Assembly (NCBI GenBank): GCA_030403585.1
Contig: JAUEPE010000043.1
Coordinates: 1-54,418 of the forward strand
Source: Frankia sp. RB7
Lineage (GTDB): Bacteria > Pseudomonadota > Alphaproteobacteria > Rhizobiales > Xanthobacteraceae
Direction of reading: 5' to 3'
DNA length: 54,418 bases
Under the pieces are notes generated by a model that made no database searches, was not told where the DNA came from, and saw nothing but the letters and a program-made list of their open reading frames with translations. This document shows, piece after piece, positions 1 through 7,855 of the stretch. The position numbers and the translations under genes are program-made. The stretch's first letter is position 1. Every line of letters begins with the position of its first letter.

Positions 1-740
1 TGGTTGGCAACGCGGTCGCCATCACCGCCGGCCTCATCTGCCGCCAACTTCTTGGGCGCGGCCTTCTCCTTGGGTGTCTTCTCCTTGGCAACGGGCGCTT
101 CAGCAGCCGGCTCGGCCTTTACTTCAGCCTTGGCAATGGGTGCGGGTTCTTCGATCGCGGTCTCGCGGAAGGCGCGCTCAAGGTCGTCGAGCGAGACCTC
201 GCCCGGACGCAGCGGACGCTCCAGGGTCTGGTCGATCAGGGAGCCTGTGGTCATCTCTTTGGCGGGCGCGGGCGCAGCGGCAACCGGTGCTTCCGGCACC
301 AGCGGCGGCGCTTCAGCAACAGCAACGGGCGCGGGAGCAGCAGCGCCGGCAGCCATGGCCGCCATACCCTGCTCGACCATCGCTTCCAGCTTGTCGATGA
401 GATCGCGGTCGGTGCCTTCGGGCTCGGCTTCCGTGGTCTCGAGGCCTGCGAGAATTTCCTTGATGCGGTCGATCGAGGACAGGATCAGCGTCACCGCCGG
501 CCCCGTCACCGGCATGCCGTCGCGGAATTTGCTCATCAGCGTCTCGCCGGCATGCGCCAGCGCTTCGAGCCGCGGCAGGCCGAGGAAGCCGCACGTACCC
601 TTGATGGTGTGGACCAGGCGGAAGATGTTATCCAGGATCTTGGCGTTGTTCGGTTCCTGCTCGAACTTCACCAGCTGATTGTCGACGGTGTCCAGGCTCT
701 CGCTGGTCTCCGTCAGAAACTCCCGCAACAGATCATCCAT
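1..740 (-). CDS. cheA: Chemotaxis histidine kinase CheA, N-terminal part (runs off the window)
   Basis: The reading frame starts at the ATG complementary to 738-740 and stays open to the window edge, so only about 246 N-terminal residues are present. Residues 1-105 form an Hpt (P1) domain. The phospho-accepting histidine lies in the motif RLVHTIKGTCGFLG, which is the CheA signature. After it comes an Ala/Pro/Glu-rich linker of about 100 residues, typical of the P1-P2 region in alphaproteobacterial CheA. CheA autophosphorylates in the chemoreceptor array and passes phosphate to CheY and CheB in the cytoplasm. The dimerisation, kinase and CheW-like domains must lie left of the window. The neighbouring genes are also signalling genes. 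The family call is confident; which chemotaxis cluster it serves cannot be seen. Confidence 0.93.
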   Translation of the reverse strand, partial: MDDLLREFLTETSESLDTVDNQLVKFEQEPNNAKILDNIFRLVHTIKGTCGFLGLPRLEALAHAGETLMSKFRDGMPVTGPAVTLILSSIDRIKEILAGLETTEAEPEGTDRDLIDKLEAMVEQGMAAMAAGAAAPAPVAVAEAPPLVPEAPVAAAPAPAKEMTTGSLIDQTLERPLRPGEVSLDDLERAFRETAIEEPAPIAKAEVKAEPAAEAPVAKEKTPKEKAAPKKLAADEAGGDGDRVAN

Positions 741-1158
741 GAGCTACGCCTTGACTGAGCTGGACCTCGACGCCTGCGCCGCACTTGGAATCGGCGGAAG
801 TCCGCTCCTCGATCGTTAGACAACCCGTTTCACGGTCTCGTTAATTTCATCCTCCGTGCTAATACGGATATTGAAGCGAAGTTTGCTGTTCGGCCGCGCG
901 GGGCCGCGGTTTTCGGCAAATCCGGCAGGCGGCATCAGGCCGGAAGCGCAACAGGTAAACGCGCCGATAATATCGTCACGACATGCGCATAATAATCCCG
1001 CCAAAATCAGGAGATATGCACGGCCAGCGCGAATTGAATCAAATCTCGCGCGACTGGAATCGCGTGTGCGACCGTCTGTCGATGTCGTGCTGAAATCCGC
1101 AAGGCTGCGCTCGCGGTAAACGGACTCTTATCTCACGAGCGTCGCAAACAATAATGCG
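741..1158. other. Intergenic region upstream of cheA, no convincing gene
   Basis: About 420 bp separate the cheA start from the end of the response regulator gene on the same strand. A short minus-strand frame at 816-1004 (62 codons) has no recognisable family and no clear ribosome binding site, so it is not called. The stretch presumably carries the cheA promoter, but no strong -35/-10 pair stands out. Confidence 0.4.
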
Positions 1159-1626
1159 CTAACCCAGCCGAGCGGCAGCGGCATGGCGCTCTGCAAGACA
1201 GTCCTTGACGGCGGCCAGCAGCGCAACCGGCGTGAACGGTTTGCGCAGGCAGCGCGCAGCGCCGAGTTCGAGCGCCATCCTCAGGAAGTCGGGCGCGGGC
1301 GAGTTCAGATCTGCGAAGGCATAGCCCGACATCGCGATCAGCGGGATGGCGGGTGCCTGGTCGTGAAAGAGCCGGATCGATTCGAACCCGCGCATATGCG
1401 GCATGAAGATGTCGACGATCATCAGGTCGAACTGTTCGTGCTCGAGCGCGCGAAGTCCCGCTTCTCCCCCGTCGGCAATCGTCACCTGAAAATTGTTTCG
1501 CTGGAGATAGATCTCGATGGCCATGCACACCATCGGATCGTCGTCGACAACGAGAATATGGTCCGGACTTTCTCTCGTGGTTTGAATATCTCGTTTCGGC
1601 GATTCAATAATTGAACCGTGGCGCAC
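1159..1626 (-). CDS. Single-domain response regulator (CheY-like receiver)
   Basis: This 155-residue protein is essentially one receiver domain. It shows the acidic pocket (VVDDDP), the phospho-acceptor aspartate in LMIVDIFMP, the switch Ser in IAMSG and the conserved lysine in CLRKPF, so it should be phosphorylatable. There is no output domain. The GTG start at 1624-1626 is chosen because it follows the purine-rich ribosome binding site GAGGAGAAAGG; an upstream ATG at 1674 has none. A polar tail of about 25 residues precedes the receiver. It lies upstream of cheA on the same strand but more than 400 bp away, so co-transcription is uncertain. The partner kinase is unknown; the lone Hpt gene at 3.8 kb and the cheA product are possible partners by location only. 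Confidence 0.85.
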   Translation of the reverse strand: MRHGSIIESPKRDIQTTRESPDHILVVDDDPMVCMAIEIYLQRNNFQVTIADGGEAGLRALEHEQFDLMIVDIFMPHMRGFESIRLFHDQAPAIPLIAMSGYAFADLNSPAPDFLRMALELGAARCLRKPFTPVALLAAVKDCLAERHAAAARLG

Positions 1627-2081
1627 GCCTTTCTCCTCTCGCTTGCATTGAAATGGTGATGACCGCGCGCACAACCGGTCTGGCGCAGCATGCGAACGGG
1701 ATGATCGCGAGATCTGCGGCCAGGCCGTGCAATGGCGCGAAGCAATTGCTGACGACTGAAAAGAATCGACGAGGGAGCAAATCGGTGCGGACCGGCGGAC
1801 GGCCGATGGACATGCGGATGCAATGTCTGCGATCGATTGCGCGTCTCCAGCTCATGGAAGCCCCCTTGCCACTCATTCCCGGTCGATGACGCAGGACTGG
1901 TTCGCCGGGCGCGCGCGAATCAGCGCGCAGTTCTTATTTCCGCCGCAAATGCGGCAGGTTGTCTGCCCTCCAACAGGTATATGGACAGCAACACAACCTT
2001 TAAGATATATCTATTTTATCGCGCAACCAGATGTCGAATGCTTGACGCCGACATCCCATCGAACGCGCTGGATGATCCTGC
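1627..2081. other. Divergent intergenic region between the response regulator and the Crp-like pseudogene
   Basis: About 450 bp lie between the two divergent genes. The right end is AT-rich and includes a perfect 10-bp palindrome AGATATATCT at 2003-2012, about 70 bp before the Crp-like start, which could be part of a promoter or operator. Several short frames cross the region on both strands but none has family features. Confidence 0.3.
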
Positions 2082-2790
2082 ATGATCGCGAGCGGACCAC
2101 CGCCCAACCGGTTACTGCGAATGCTCGACGTTGCAGACTTCGATCTATTGCACGCTCATCTCATCGCGATTGAATTGGTCAGAGAGACTGTCTTGGGTGA
2201 AGCAGGCGCAGCGCTGCGACACGTCTACTTTCCGCACGCTGGAACCGTCTCGATTACGGTCAGCCTTTCCGAAGGACGGACAATGGAGGTGGCAATGGTC
2301 GGCCGCGACAGCATCGTCGGCGGTGGTGCGGCACTCGCTGACGGGATCGCGGCGTCAGACGCTGTCGTGCTGTTCCCCGGGACCCCGTCCATGCTTGAAA
2401 TCACGGCCTTTCAAACCATCGCCGCTGCCAGCGCGCCGTTCCGCAACTTCATGATCCGGTATGAGCAGGCGCTGCTCGCGTGCACAGCAATCCCTGCTCT
2501 GCAACACGCTGCACCCGGTCGAGGCGCGGCTGGCGCGCTGGCTGCTGCGGGCCCGGGATCTGTCCGACAGCGAAACCCTTCCACTGGCGCAGGAGACTCT
2601 GGCTCAGATGATAGGCGTCCGCCGCAACGCCATTTCACTGGTCGCCCACGCGCTGCAGCGTGCCGGCATCATTCGCTACAGCCGCGGCCAGATCGAGATC
2701 GTCGATCTGCGGGCGCTGGAGGCGACCTCCTGCGGTTGCTGTGCCGCCGTGGAGGCCCATGACGTGCGGCTGCTGGAGAGACCGCGATGA
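2082..2790 (+). pseudogene. Crp/Fnr-family regulator, frameshifted paralogue of the next gene
   Basis: The first frame from ATG 2082 encodes a cyclic-nucleotide-binding-like beta barrel (ALRHVYFPHAGTVSITVSL, then VAMVGRDSIVGG). It matches the intact neighbour at 2981-3700 up to residue about 133. The homology then continues in the +1 frame (LHPVEARLARWLLRARDLSD, then the HTH ETLAQMIGVRRNAISLVAHAL) and ends at 2790. The break falls at about 2476-2482 in the run CTCGCGTGCA. Adding back one CG dinucleotide restores a continuous frame and exact length agreement with the paralogue. The best reading is therefore a 2-bp deletion by slippage in a CG repeat. Read without correction, the first frame ends at 2762 with a scrambled C-terminus lacking the HTH. 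A sequencing error is the main alternative. Confidence 0.75.
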
Positions 2791-2819
2791 TGTGAGCGCT
2801 ACCATCGCCGGCTGGATGC

Positions 2820-2833
2820 TGGTGTGCACACCA
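2820..2833. promoter_or_regulatory. Perfect 14-bp palindrome TGGTGTGCACACCA, possible operator
   Basis: The palindrome lies in the 190-bp gap between the two Crp-like genes, about 150 bp upstream of the intact one. A dyad of this size is compatible with a homodimeric HTH regulator. No protein can be assigned to it from sequence alone, and it is not a textbook Crp or Fnr site. Confidence 0.3.
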
Positions 2834-2980
2834 AGCGGTATCAGGCGATCGGGGGACGCAGCTGTGAACAATGAACCAATTGCCAATATATCCCGCTGCG
2901 AACATGATGGAACTTAACGTGCAGGGGATAGCGGATTCGGTGTCAGGCGTTCCACCGGCGGATGAAGACGGGAGGCAGAT

Positions 2981-3700
2981 TTGGAAGCGATGGTACGCCC
3001 ATCCAACGGTTTCCTGTCGGCACTGTCGGCAGACGATTATGAATTGATCCGTGCACATCTGCGCACGGTCGATCTGCCGCATGACGCCGTGCTGGTCGAA
3101 ACCGGCGAGACGCTCAAGCGCGCCTATTTCCCGCACCGCGGCGTGATCTCGCTGGTCGTGAAACTCGCCAAGGGCGAGCATGTGCAGGTGGCCATGATCG
3201 GCCGCGGCAGCCTGCTCGGCACACTCTCGACCATGGGCGATGCCTGCGCGCTGAACACGGCGGTCGTGCTGGTTCCCGGCGTCGCATCGGTGATGGAGCT
3301 CGACCGGCTGCGCATCGCGGCCGAACAGAGCTCCACCCTGCGGACGCTGCTGACGCGCCACGGGCTCGCGGTCTACGCGCAGGTGCAGCAGACCGCGGGC
3401 TGCAACGCGGCACATCCGGTGGAGGCGCGGCTGTCGCGCTGCCTGCTGCATACCCATGATCTGTCGGGCGACTACCGGCTGCTGCTGACCCAGGAGGCCA
3501 TGGCACAGATGATCGGGGCACGGCGCAACAGCGTGTCGCTGGTCGCCAATACCTTGCAGCAGGCCAATTTCATCCACTACAGCCGCGGACACATCCAGAT
3601 CCTCAATCTGGACGGGCTGCGCCAGACGGCGTGCGAGTGCTACGCCACGGTCAAGGCCCAGTACGACCGGCTGCTCGGACCTGAGGGCCGCGGCACATAG
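2981..3700 (+). CDS. Crp/Fnr-family transcriptional regulator
   Basis: The 239-residue protein has an N-terminal cNMP-binding-like beta barrel (TLKRAYFPHRGVISLVVKL; VAMIGRGSLLGT), a long dimerisation helix around HPVEARLSRCLLHTHDL, and a C-terminal winged HTH of the Crp type (EAMAQMIGARRNSVSLVANTL, then a wing ending HIQILN). The cysteines needed for an Fnr iron-sulfur cluster are absent, and the phosphate-binding cassette of true cAMP receptors is not evident, so the ligand is unknown. The TTG at 2981 sits 5 nt after GGAGG; an in-frame ATG at 2990 is an alternative start. It is a tandem paralogue of the broken gene upstream, so one copy has decayed while the other stays intact. Confidence 0.85.
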   Translation: MEAMVRPSNGFLSALSADDYELIRAHLRTVDLPHDAVLVETGETLKRAYFPHRGVISLVVKLAKGEHVQVAMIGRGSLLGTLSTMGDACALNTAVVLVPGVASVMELDRLRIAAEQSSTLRTLLTRHGLAVYAQVQQTAGCNAAHPVEARLSRCLLHTHDLSGDYRLLLTQEAMAQMIGARRNSVSLVANTLQQANFIHYSRGHIQILNLDGLRQTACECYATVKAQYDRLLGPEGRGT

Positions 3701-3822
3701 TAAAGCAAGTGCTTAAGCGCGCCTGCAAACACTGCATATCTCGTGACCAGAACCGAAATCGGAATGGCGTAGATGTCCCGGACGCGTCGCACCACGACGC
3801 GCATCACGGGGACCGGGACGCC

Positions 3823-4236
3823 ATGTTCGACGCCGCTTTCGCGCCCATGCCGGGCGCGCTCGATACCGCGCCGCTGCGCGAACTCGAACCGCTGCGCGAA
3901 CTCGAACCGCTGCGCGAGCCTGGCGCGTTCACCGTGCTGGTGCGCGAGATCGGCGACGACGGCGCCTGTGAAGTGCGCGCGGTGTTCTGGAGCGAGACGA
4001 GCGCGCGGCTCGAGCTGTTTCATACGCTCGCGCTCGGCCAGCATCGTGGCCGGATCGCGCGCGAGGCGCATTCGCTGAAGAGCACGGCCAGGACGTTCGG
4101 CTACCTCCGGCTCGCCGCGCTGGCGCTCCGGCTCGAGAGCATCGCCGACACCCTGGACGACGCCGAATTCAGCGATCTGCTGCAGCGGATGGATGAGGCC
4201 TTCGCCGCCGCGAAGGCACAGGAACCGCAGGGCTGA
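3823..4236 (+). CDS. Stand-alone histidine phosphotransfer (Hpt) domain protein
   Basis: The C-terminal 90 residues form an Hpt four-helix domain with the phospho-accepting histidine in REAHSLKSTARTFGYLRLA, the canonical H-x-L-K pattern. Stand-alone Hpt proteins relay phosphate between hybrid kinases and response regulators. The ATG at 3823 gives 137 residues, close to the usual Hpt length. The frame is also open from a GTG at 3709, but the extra 38 residues are low complexity and rich in His and Asp. The N-terminus contains an 18-bp tandem repeat encoding LRELEP (two full copies and part of a third). It follows the Crp-like gene by about 120 bp on the same strand. The partner kinase cannot be told. 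Confidence 0.75.
   Translation: MFDAAFAPMPGALDTAPLRELEPLRELEPLREPGAFTVLVREIGDDGACEVRAVFWSETSARLELFHTLALGQHRGRIAREAHSLKSTARTFGYLRLAALALRLESIADTLDDAEFSDLLQRMDEAFAAAKAQEPQG
3873..3918 (+). repeat. 18-bp in-frame tandem repeat within the Hpt gene
   Basis: Two perfect 18-bp copies (3873-3890 and 3891-3908) and a third partial copy encode the hexapeptide LRELEP in the region before the Hpt domain. The unit length is a multiple of three, so copy-number change would keep the frame. Confidence 0.8.
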
Positions 4237-4333
4237 CCATCCCCGCCTGCACCCGCCGTACTTATACGGTTTGCAATTTTCACAGATGCCTAATCATAGG
4301 TGGCGATAGTCACCGGAAACCAGGAGGGTTTCC

Positions 4334-4582
4334 ATGTTCACCTATGAGACTGCGGACCAGAAAGAGGTCCGTCGCTTCCGCATCGCACAGTTCAACGGCC
4401 GGATGGCCACGGTGAAGGCGGGCGAGTCCACGGTGACGGGCTTTGTCCGCTCGGTGCTGGAGCAGGATTCGACGATCCCGCCGCGCTGGACCATCACCAT
4501 CATCCCGAATACGCCGAAGGAAGAGCCGAAGGCGCTGCGGCCAACCTCGCGCGCGCGCCCCTTCGCCGAAGACTATTTTTAA
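4334..4582 (+). CDS. Small conserved-looking protein of unknown function
   Basis: This is an 82-residue protein with a clear AGGAGG ribosome binding site 7 nt before ATG 4334, which makes translation likely. It has no signal peptide or membrane segment. The middle part (FRIAQFNGRMATVKAGESTVTG; WTITIIPNTP) reads as short beta strands with a hydrophobic periodicity, suggesting a small beta-rich fold, and the C-terminus is basic and proline-rich. No family or function is recognised. It stands alone, with the convergent LuxR-type gene starting its 3' end only 40 bp downstream. Confidence 0.65.
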   Translation: MFTYETADQKEVRRFRIAQFNGRMATVKAGESTVTGFVRSVLEQDSTIPPRWTITIIPNTPKEEPKALRPTSRARPFAEDYF

Positions 4583-4624
4583 GGCACGACCACGCCGCCA
4601 CCAGGGCGGCGCCAGACGGCGGCT

Positions 4625-5245
4625 TCAATCGATCGAATGCAACAGCGCCGCGCGGACGAGATCCGCGGTGTTGCGCGCACCGAGCTTGCGCATCGCTTCA
4701 GCCCGATGGCTCTCGAAGGTGCGCGGGCTGATCTGCATCCGCAGCGCCCCCTGCTTGTTCGAAAAACCCTCGCTGATCAGCCGCAGCACTTCACGCTCAC
4801 GCTTGGTCAGCCGCTTTCCCGACAGGCTCGAGAGTTCGGAGCCCGTCTCACGCGGCGGCGGCAGCGCGCGGCCCGCCTTCAACTCGGCGTCCTCGGTCGT
4901 GGACGGCGCGGGCAATGCGCCCTTGTGGGAGCCGGCGAGCTGCTTGACCAGGCCGCAGACGCGCTCGGTCTGCGCCAGCGCGTTCTCCACTACCTGCTGC
5001 AAATAGGCCCGGTCCGCCGAGGCAGACGCGAGCTGGCCGCTGTAGTGCTTGATCTCGCCCATGTAGAGCAGGAGTGCCGTCAGGGGACCGTTGAGCTCAC
5101 GGGCGATGGCCGCGGCCATCTCGTCGGCCGCTTTGGCACGGGCGGCGTTCAGCCGGGCGAAATCGAGCTCTTCGGCCGGAGCAGTGCTGCTTTCGAACCA
5201 TTCCGACGGCCGCGAATCAGCAACCGTATCGTTCTGTGACCCCAT
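4625..5245 (-). CDS. LuxR/FixJ-type regulator fused to a histidine-less FixL-like dimerisation helix
   Basis: The 206-residue protein has two parts. Residues about 30-110 resemble the dimerisation/phospho-acceptor (DHp) hairpin of FixL-type kinases: IARELNGPLTALLLYMGEI aligns with the FixL H-box pattern AHELNQPLTAL, but the phosphorylated histidine is replaced by Arg49, and no ATPase domain follows. Residues about 143-206 form a LuxR-type HTH very like that of FixJ (LTKREREVLRLISEGFSNK; then ISPRTFESHRAEAMRKLGA). It is thus predicted to bind DNA as a dimer without autophosphorylation. No receiver domain is present. ATG 5245 is the only good start. The target genes and the input signal are unknown. 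Confidence 0.75.
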   Translation of the reverse strand: MGSQNDTVADSRPSEWFESSTAPAEELDFARLNAARAKAADEMAAAIARELNGPLTALLLYMGEIKHYSGQLASASADRAYLQQVVENALAQTERVCGLVKQLAGSHKGALPAPSTTEDAELKAGRALPPPRETGSELSSLSGKRLTKREREVLRLISEGFSNKQGALRMQISPRTFESHRAEAMRKLGARNTADLVRAALLHSID

Positions 5246-5585
5246 GTGACTCGTTTAGCGGAACCCGGGACGATCTGTGGTTAACTTTTTGCTCCGTAAG
5301 ACTACGGTGATTTTGTCAGTTCTGTGCTGAGATGGCGACGCCGGTACAATTTGTGCTTGCATGACCGCTTTGTTGACTATGTCAGGGTTGATAAAGCTGC
5401 CCACATCCCAGGCAAAGCGGCAAAGGCCTTCTTAACGATCGCTGTCGCGCCCGATCCCAGCGACCCCGCATTTTACAGATAAATTAACGGCGGCCTGCTT
5501 CTCTTTGTAACAATTGAGAGCGCGCAAATGCCTCCATGCATTGGGCCGATAGGCCAGCTGGAATCGTTGCGAGAGATTGCGTGCC
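5246..5585. other. Divergent intergenic region, promoters only
   Basis: About 340 bp separate two divergent genes. The DNA is more AT-rich than the surrounding genes and carries TTGACT followed by TAAAGC near 5370-5395 that could be promoter elements. No RNA gene or coding frame is convincing. Confidence 0.3.
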
Positions 5586-6749
5586 ATGGACGAGATCGAC
5601 GAGCTTTCGGAGTTCCTGCAGAAGCTGACGCCGTTGTCGCGCAGCTGTCTGCTGAGCGAACTCGACCGGCTCGAACTGTGCGGCATCGACATGCCGGGCT
5701 CGGCCGGCGTCCAGGCCAAGCTGCGCGCCGAATTCCGCAAGGACGGATCGACCCAGGCGCGCGCCACCAATCCTTCGCGCTACTTCTTTGCGCCGCTCGA
5801 GCTGCTGCTGATCGACGGCGCGCCCGAGCATGCCAATGCGGGACGGATCTCGCGCAACACGCTTACCCCGATCTGGGAATGGATCTGCCGCGACCTGCTG
5901 CCGACCATGGCACGCGACTACGTCAAGGCGATCAACGACCAGGTCACCGCCAACAATCCCAAGGAAGTGCTGAAGATCGCGACGACCTTCCAGGTCAAGG
6001 TCGTCAAGGTGCTCGAGAACACGCTCGCCTCGGCCGAGAGCACCGAATTCGCGCGCGGCAAGCTCGCGCAATACACGGCCTCGCGCACCGCATTCGACGA
6101 CGTGAAGAAGATGCAGCAGGTGCTGCGCGCCGGCAACGCGCTGCCGAAATTCAACGAGAAGCTGCCCGAGACCATCACGAAATTCGACGACGGCCAGGTC
6201 GCCCAGATCATCGCGCAGCTCGACGCTTTCAAGAAGGCCAATCCCGATGCACTGCCCTTTGCGCTGGCGCTGGTGGCGAGGCGCCTGAAGACATTCTGGC
6301 AGCTCGCATACCTTGCGACCAGGGCGGCCGCGAGCAAGAGCACCGCCGACGTTGCAGCGGCGCCCTATGCTTGCGTCGTTCCCATGGTGCTCGACCGGCT
6401 CGACGACAGGCGCCTCGCTTTGCGGATCGCACTTCGCCACAACCGATTCCTCGTCGCACGCGACCTGCTCACCGAAATCTACGACGCCGAACATGCGCTC
6501 AAGCTTCGCATCGACGGCATCGAGCAGAGCGCATGGGGCGTCCGGCTTCAGCAATTGATGGATGCGATCGCGGCACTGGTGTCGGCAGAGGTCAGCCGCT
6601 TCCCCGCCAATGTCGGTCACATCCTGGGGTCGCGCCGGCTACGCAGCCAGGATACGCTGGGCGGCAAGCTGAGCTATCTGGCCTGGAAGGGCCGCGATGC
6701 CGTGCAGGACGGCGCAGCGGCGCTTCGCAAATTGATCGGGGCGACTTAG
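5586..6749 (+). CDS. Conserved-looking protein of unknown function (about 387 aa)
   Basis: The frame is long, has coding-like codon use and begins at ATG 5586 after GAGAG; a TTG at 5577 is a possible alternative. No signal peptide or strongly hydrophobic segment is visible, so it is probably cytoplasmic. The N-terminal part contains YFFAPLELLLIDGAPEH and WEWICRDLLPTMARDYV, followed by long amphipathic, probably helical stretches. No catalytic motif or known domain is recognised, and no function is proposed. The stop codon overlaps the first base of a palindromic repeat. It sits alone between a regulator gene and a small secreted protein gene. Confidence 0.7.
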   Translation: MDEIDELSEFLQKLTPLSRSCLLSELDRLELCGIDMPGSAGVQAKLRAEFRKDGSTQARATNPSRYFFAPLELLLIDGAPEHANAGRISRNTLTPIWEWICRDLLPTMARDYVKAINDQVTANNPKEVLKIATTFQVKVVKVLENTLASAESTEFARGKLAQYTASRTAFDDVKKMQQVLRAGNALPKFNEKLPETITKFDDGQVAQIIAQLDAFKKANPDALPFALALVARRLKTFWQLAYLATRAAASKSTADVAAAPYACVVPMVLDRLDDRRLALRIALRHNRFLVARDLLTEIYDAEHALKLRIDGIEQSAWGVRLQQLMDAIAALVSAEVSRFPANVGHILGSRRLRSQDTLGGKLSYLAWKGRDAVQDGAAALRKLIGAT

Positions 6750-6799
6750 AGCATGATCCGGAAAAGTGTGAAGCGGTTTTCCGACAAGACCATGCTCAA
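6749..6799. repeat. Rhizobial palindromic intergenic repeat (GAGCATGATCC type)
   Basis: Imperfect inverted repeat: GAGCATGATCCGGAAAA on the left pairs with TTTTCCGACAAGACCATGCTC on the right around a short centre. Elements of this type are scattered in intergenic DNA of Bradyrhizobium and related genera. Its first base is the last base of the preceding stop codon, so it may also act as the transcript's 3' hairpin. Confidence 0.7.
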
Positions 6800-7147
6800 A
6801 ATGGAAAAAGTTCGCCGCGCTACTCGGGCGCGTGCGGCATGCACAGAAAGCGATCGAGAAATCGCCCTGACATCACGATCCTGAACCACCAATAGATCAA
6901 CCGCCGCGTCGTCATAGCTGCAATCCCTGACAGCCCACCACCGGCTGGGTTCACCAATAGCGCAGGTGCGGTCATACACATGTGAGGTGCTTCACACTCG
7001 CCGGCCGAGAGCTCGGTCGAATTGTCGCACAATCGTCACGCGCGGCAGGGGAAACATGCGCGCATCGCGCGGAAATGAATTCGTGGACTGAACGTATCGC
7101 TCCTATTCTCCGATCCATCGCAAGCTGCATTGGGAAGGACATGGACG
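6800..7147. other. Intergenic region before the small secreted protein
   Basis: About 350 bp follow the palindromic repeat. A minus-strand frame crosses the left part (6746-6979) but overlaps the repeat and shows no family features. No RNA gene was recognised; the right end presumably carries the promoter of the downstream gene. Confidence 0.3.
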
Positions 7148-7573
7148 ATGAGATCGATCCGATTGGCGTTGATGGTGACGACGTGGCTGACGGGCGCATG
7201 CGCGCTCACACCGGCGACGATGGCGCAGACGGCGCCGCCCCCGGGCAATGCCGCGCCGACCGCCGACAATGCCGTCCTGCTCACCGTCTTCTTCAAACAC
7301 GACCAGTCGCGTCCGCTCAGTGAGCTGAATGCGCAACTCGACAAGCAAGGCTTCCGCAAAGCCTTTCCACCGGCGGGCGTGGAGGTCGTGAGCTGGTACG
7401 TGGTGATGGGCATCGGCCAAGTGGCGACACTGCGGCTGCCAGCCTCGCGGCTGCGTGAGGTCAACCGCATCATCGAAGACACCGCGTGGGGTCCGTACCG
7501 CACCGAGTTCTATCCGACCTATGACTACAAGGCGGTCGGCATGGCCGAGCATGACAAAGCCGCAGCCAATTGA
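7148..7573 (+). CDS. Secreted protein of unknown function, possible ferredoxin-like fold
   Basis: This 141-residue protein begins with a Sec signal peptide (RSIRLALMVTTWLTGACA, with cleavage probable near ATMAQ, about residue 27). The mature part reads as alternating strands and helices (NAVLLTVFFKHDQSRPLSEL; then VVSWYVVMGIGQVATLRLPA; then EFYPTYDY), a pattern seen in dimeric alpha-beta barrel or ferredoxin-like proteins. That fold is an inference and no enzyme motif is visible. ATG 7148 follows GGGAAGG at 9-nt spacing; an upstream in-frame TTG at 7130 would destroy the signal peptide layout. It is probably periplasmic. The neighbours give no hint of its role. Confidence 0.65.
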   Translation: MRSIRLALMVTTWLTGACALTPATMAQTAPPPGNAAPTADNAVLLTVFFKHDQSRPLSELNAQLDKQGFRKAFPPAGVEVVSWYVVMGIGQVATLRLPASRLREVNRIIEDTAWGPYRTEFYPTYDYKAVGMAEHDKAAAN

Positions 7574-7855
7574 GGCGTCGATTATTCAATTGGGCAAAGC
7601 ACGCGCCGCTTCGTCCAATTACAGGACAAGGCCGCGCTCGCTGCCGAACTGCACGTCGCGAAAATCTCGCATGATTGTCGCACGTGCGTGGGCGAGGCGC
7701 GGGCAAACGTAAAAACTTCTCGAAGGCAATCCGAACAATTTTAGGAATGATGGGGGCTTTAACGTTACCCAGATAATTCAACAATCGACTGAAGCCCTCC
7801 TTATTTGAAACTGCTCCCGTCGCTAACACCGGCCGCGGAACGGGAGTGGTTTGCG

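Noticed and set aside
816..1004. 62-codon minus-strand frame upstream of cheA
   Set aside because: No ribosome binding site, no family features, and uneven amino-acid composition; likely chance.
5528..6895. 455-codon plus-strand frame overlapping the unknown gene at 5586-6749
   Set aside because: Arg/Gln/His-rich frame-shifted shadow running through the palindromic repeat; the 387-residue frame has normal composition.
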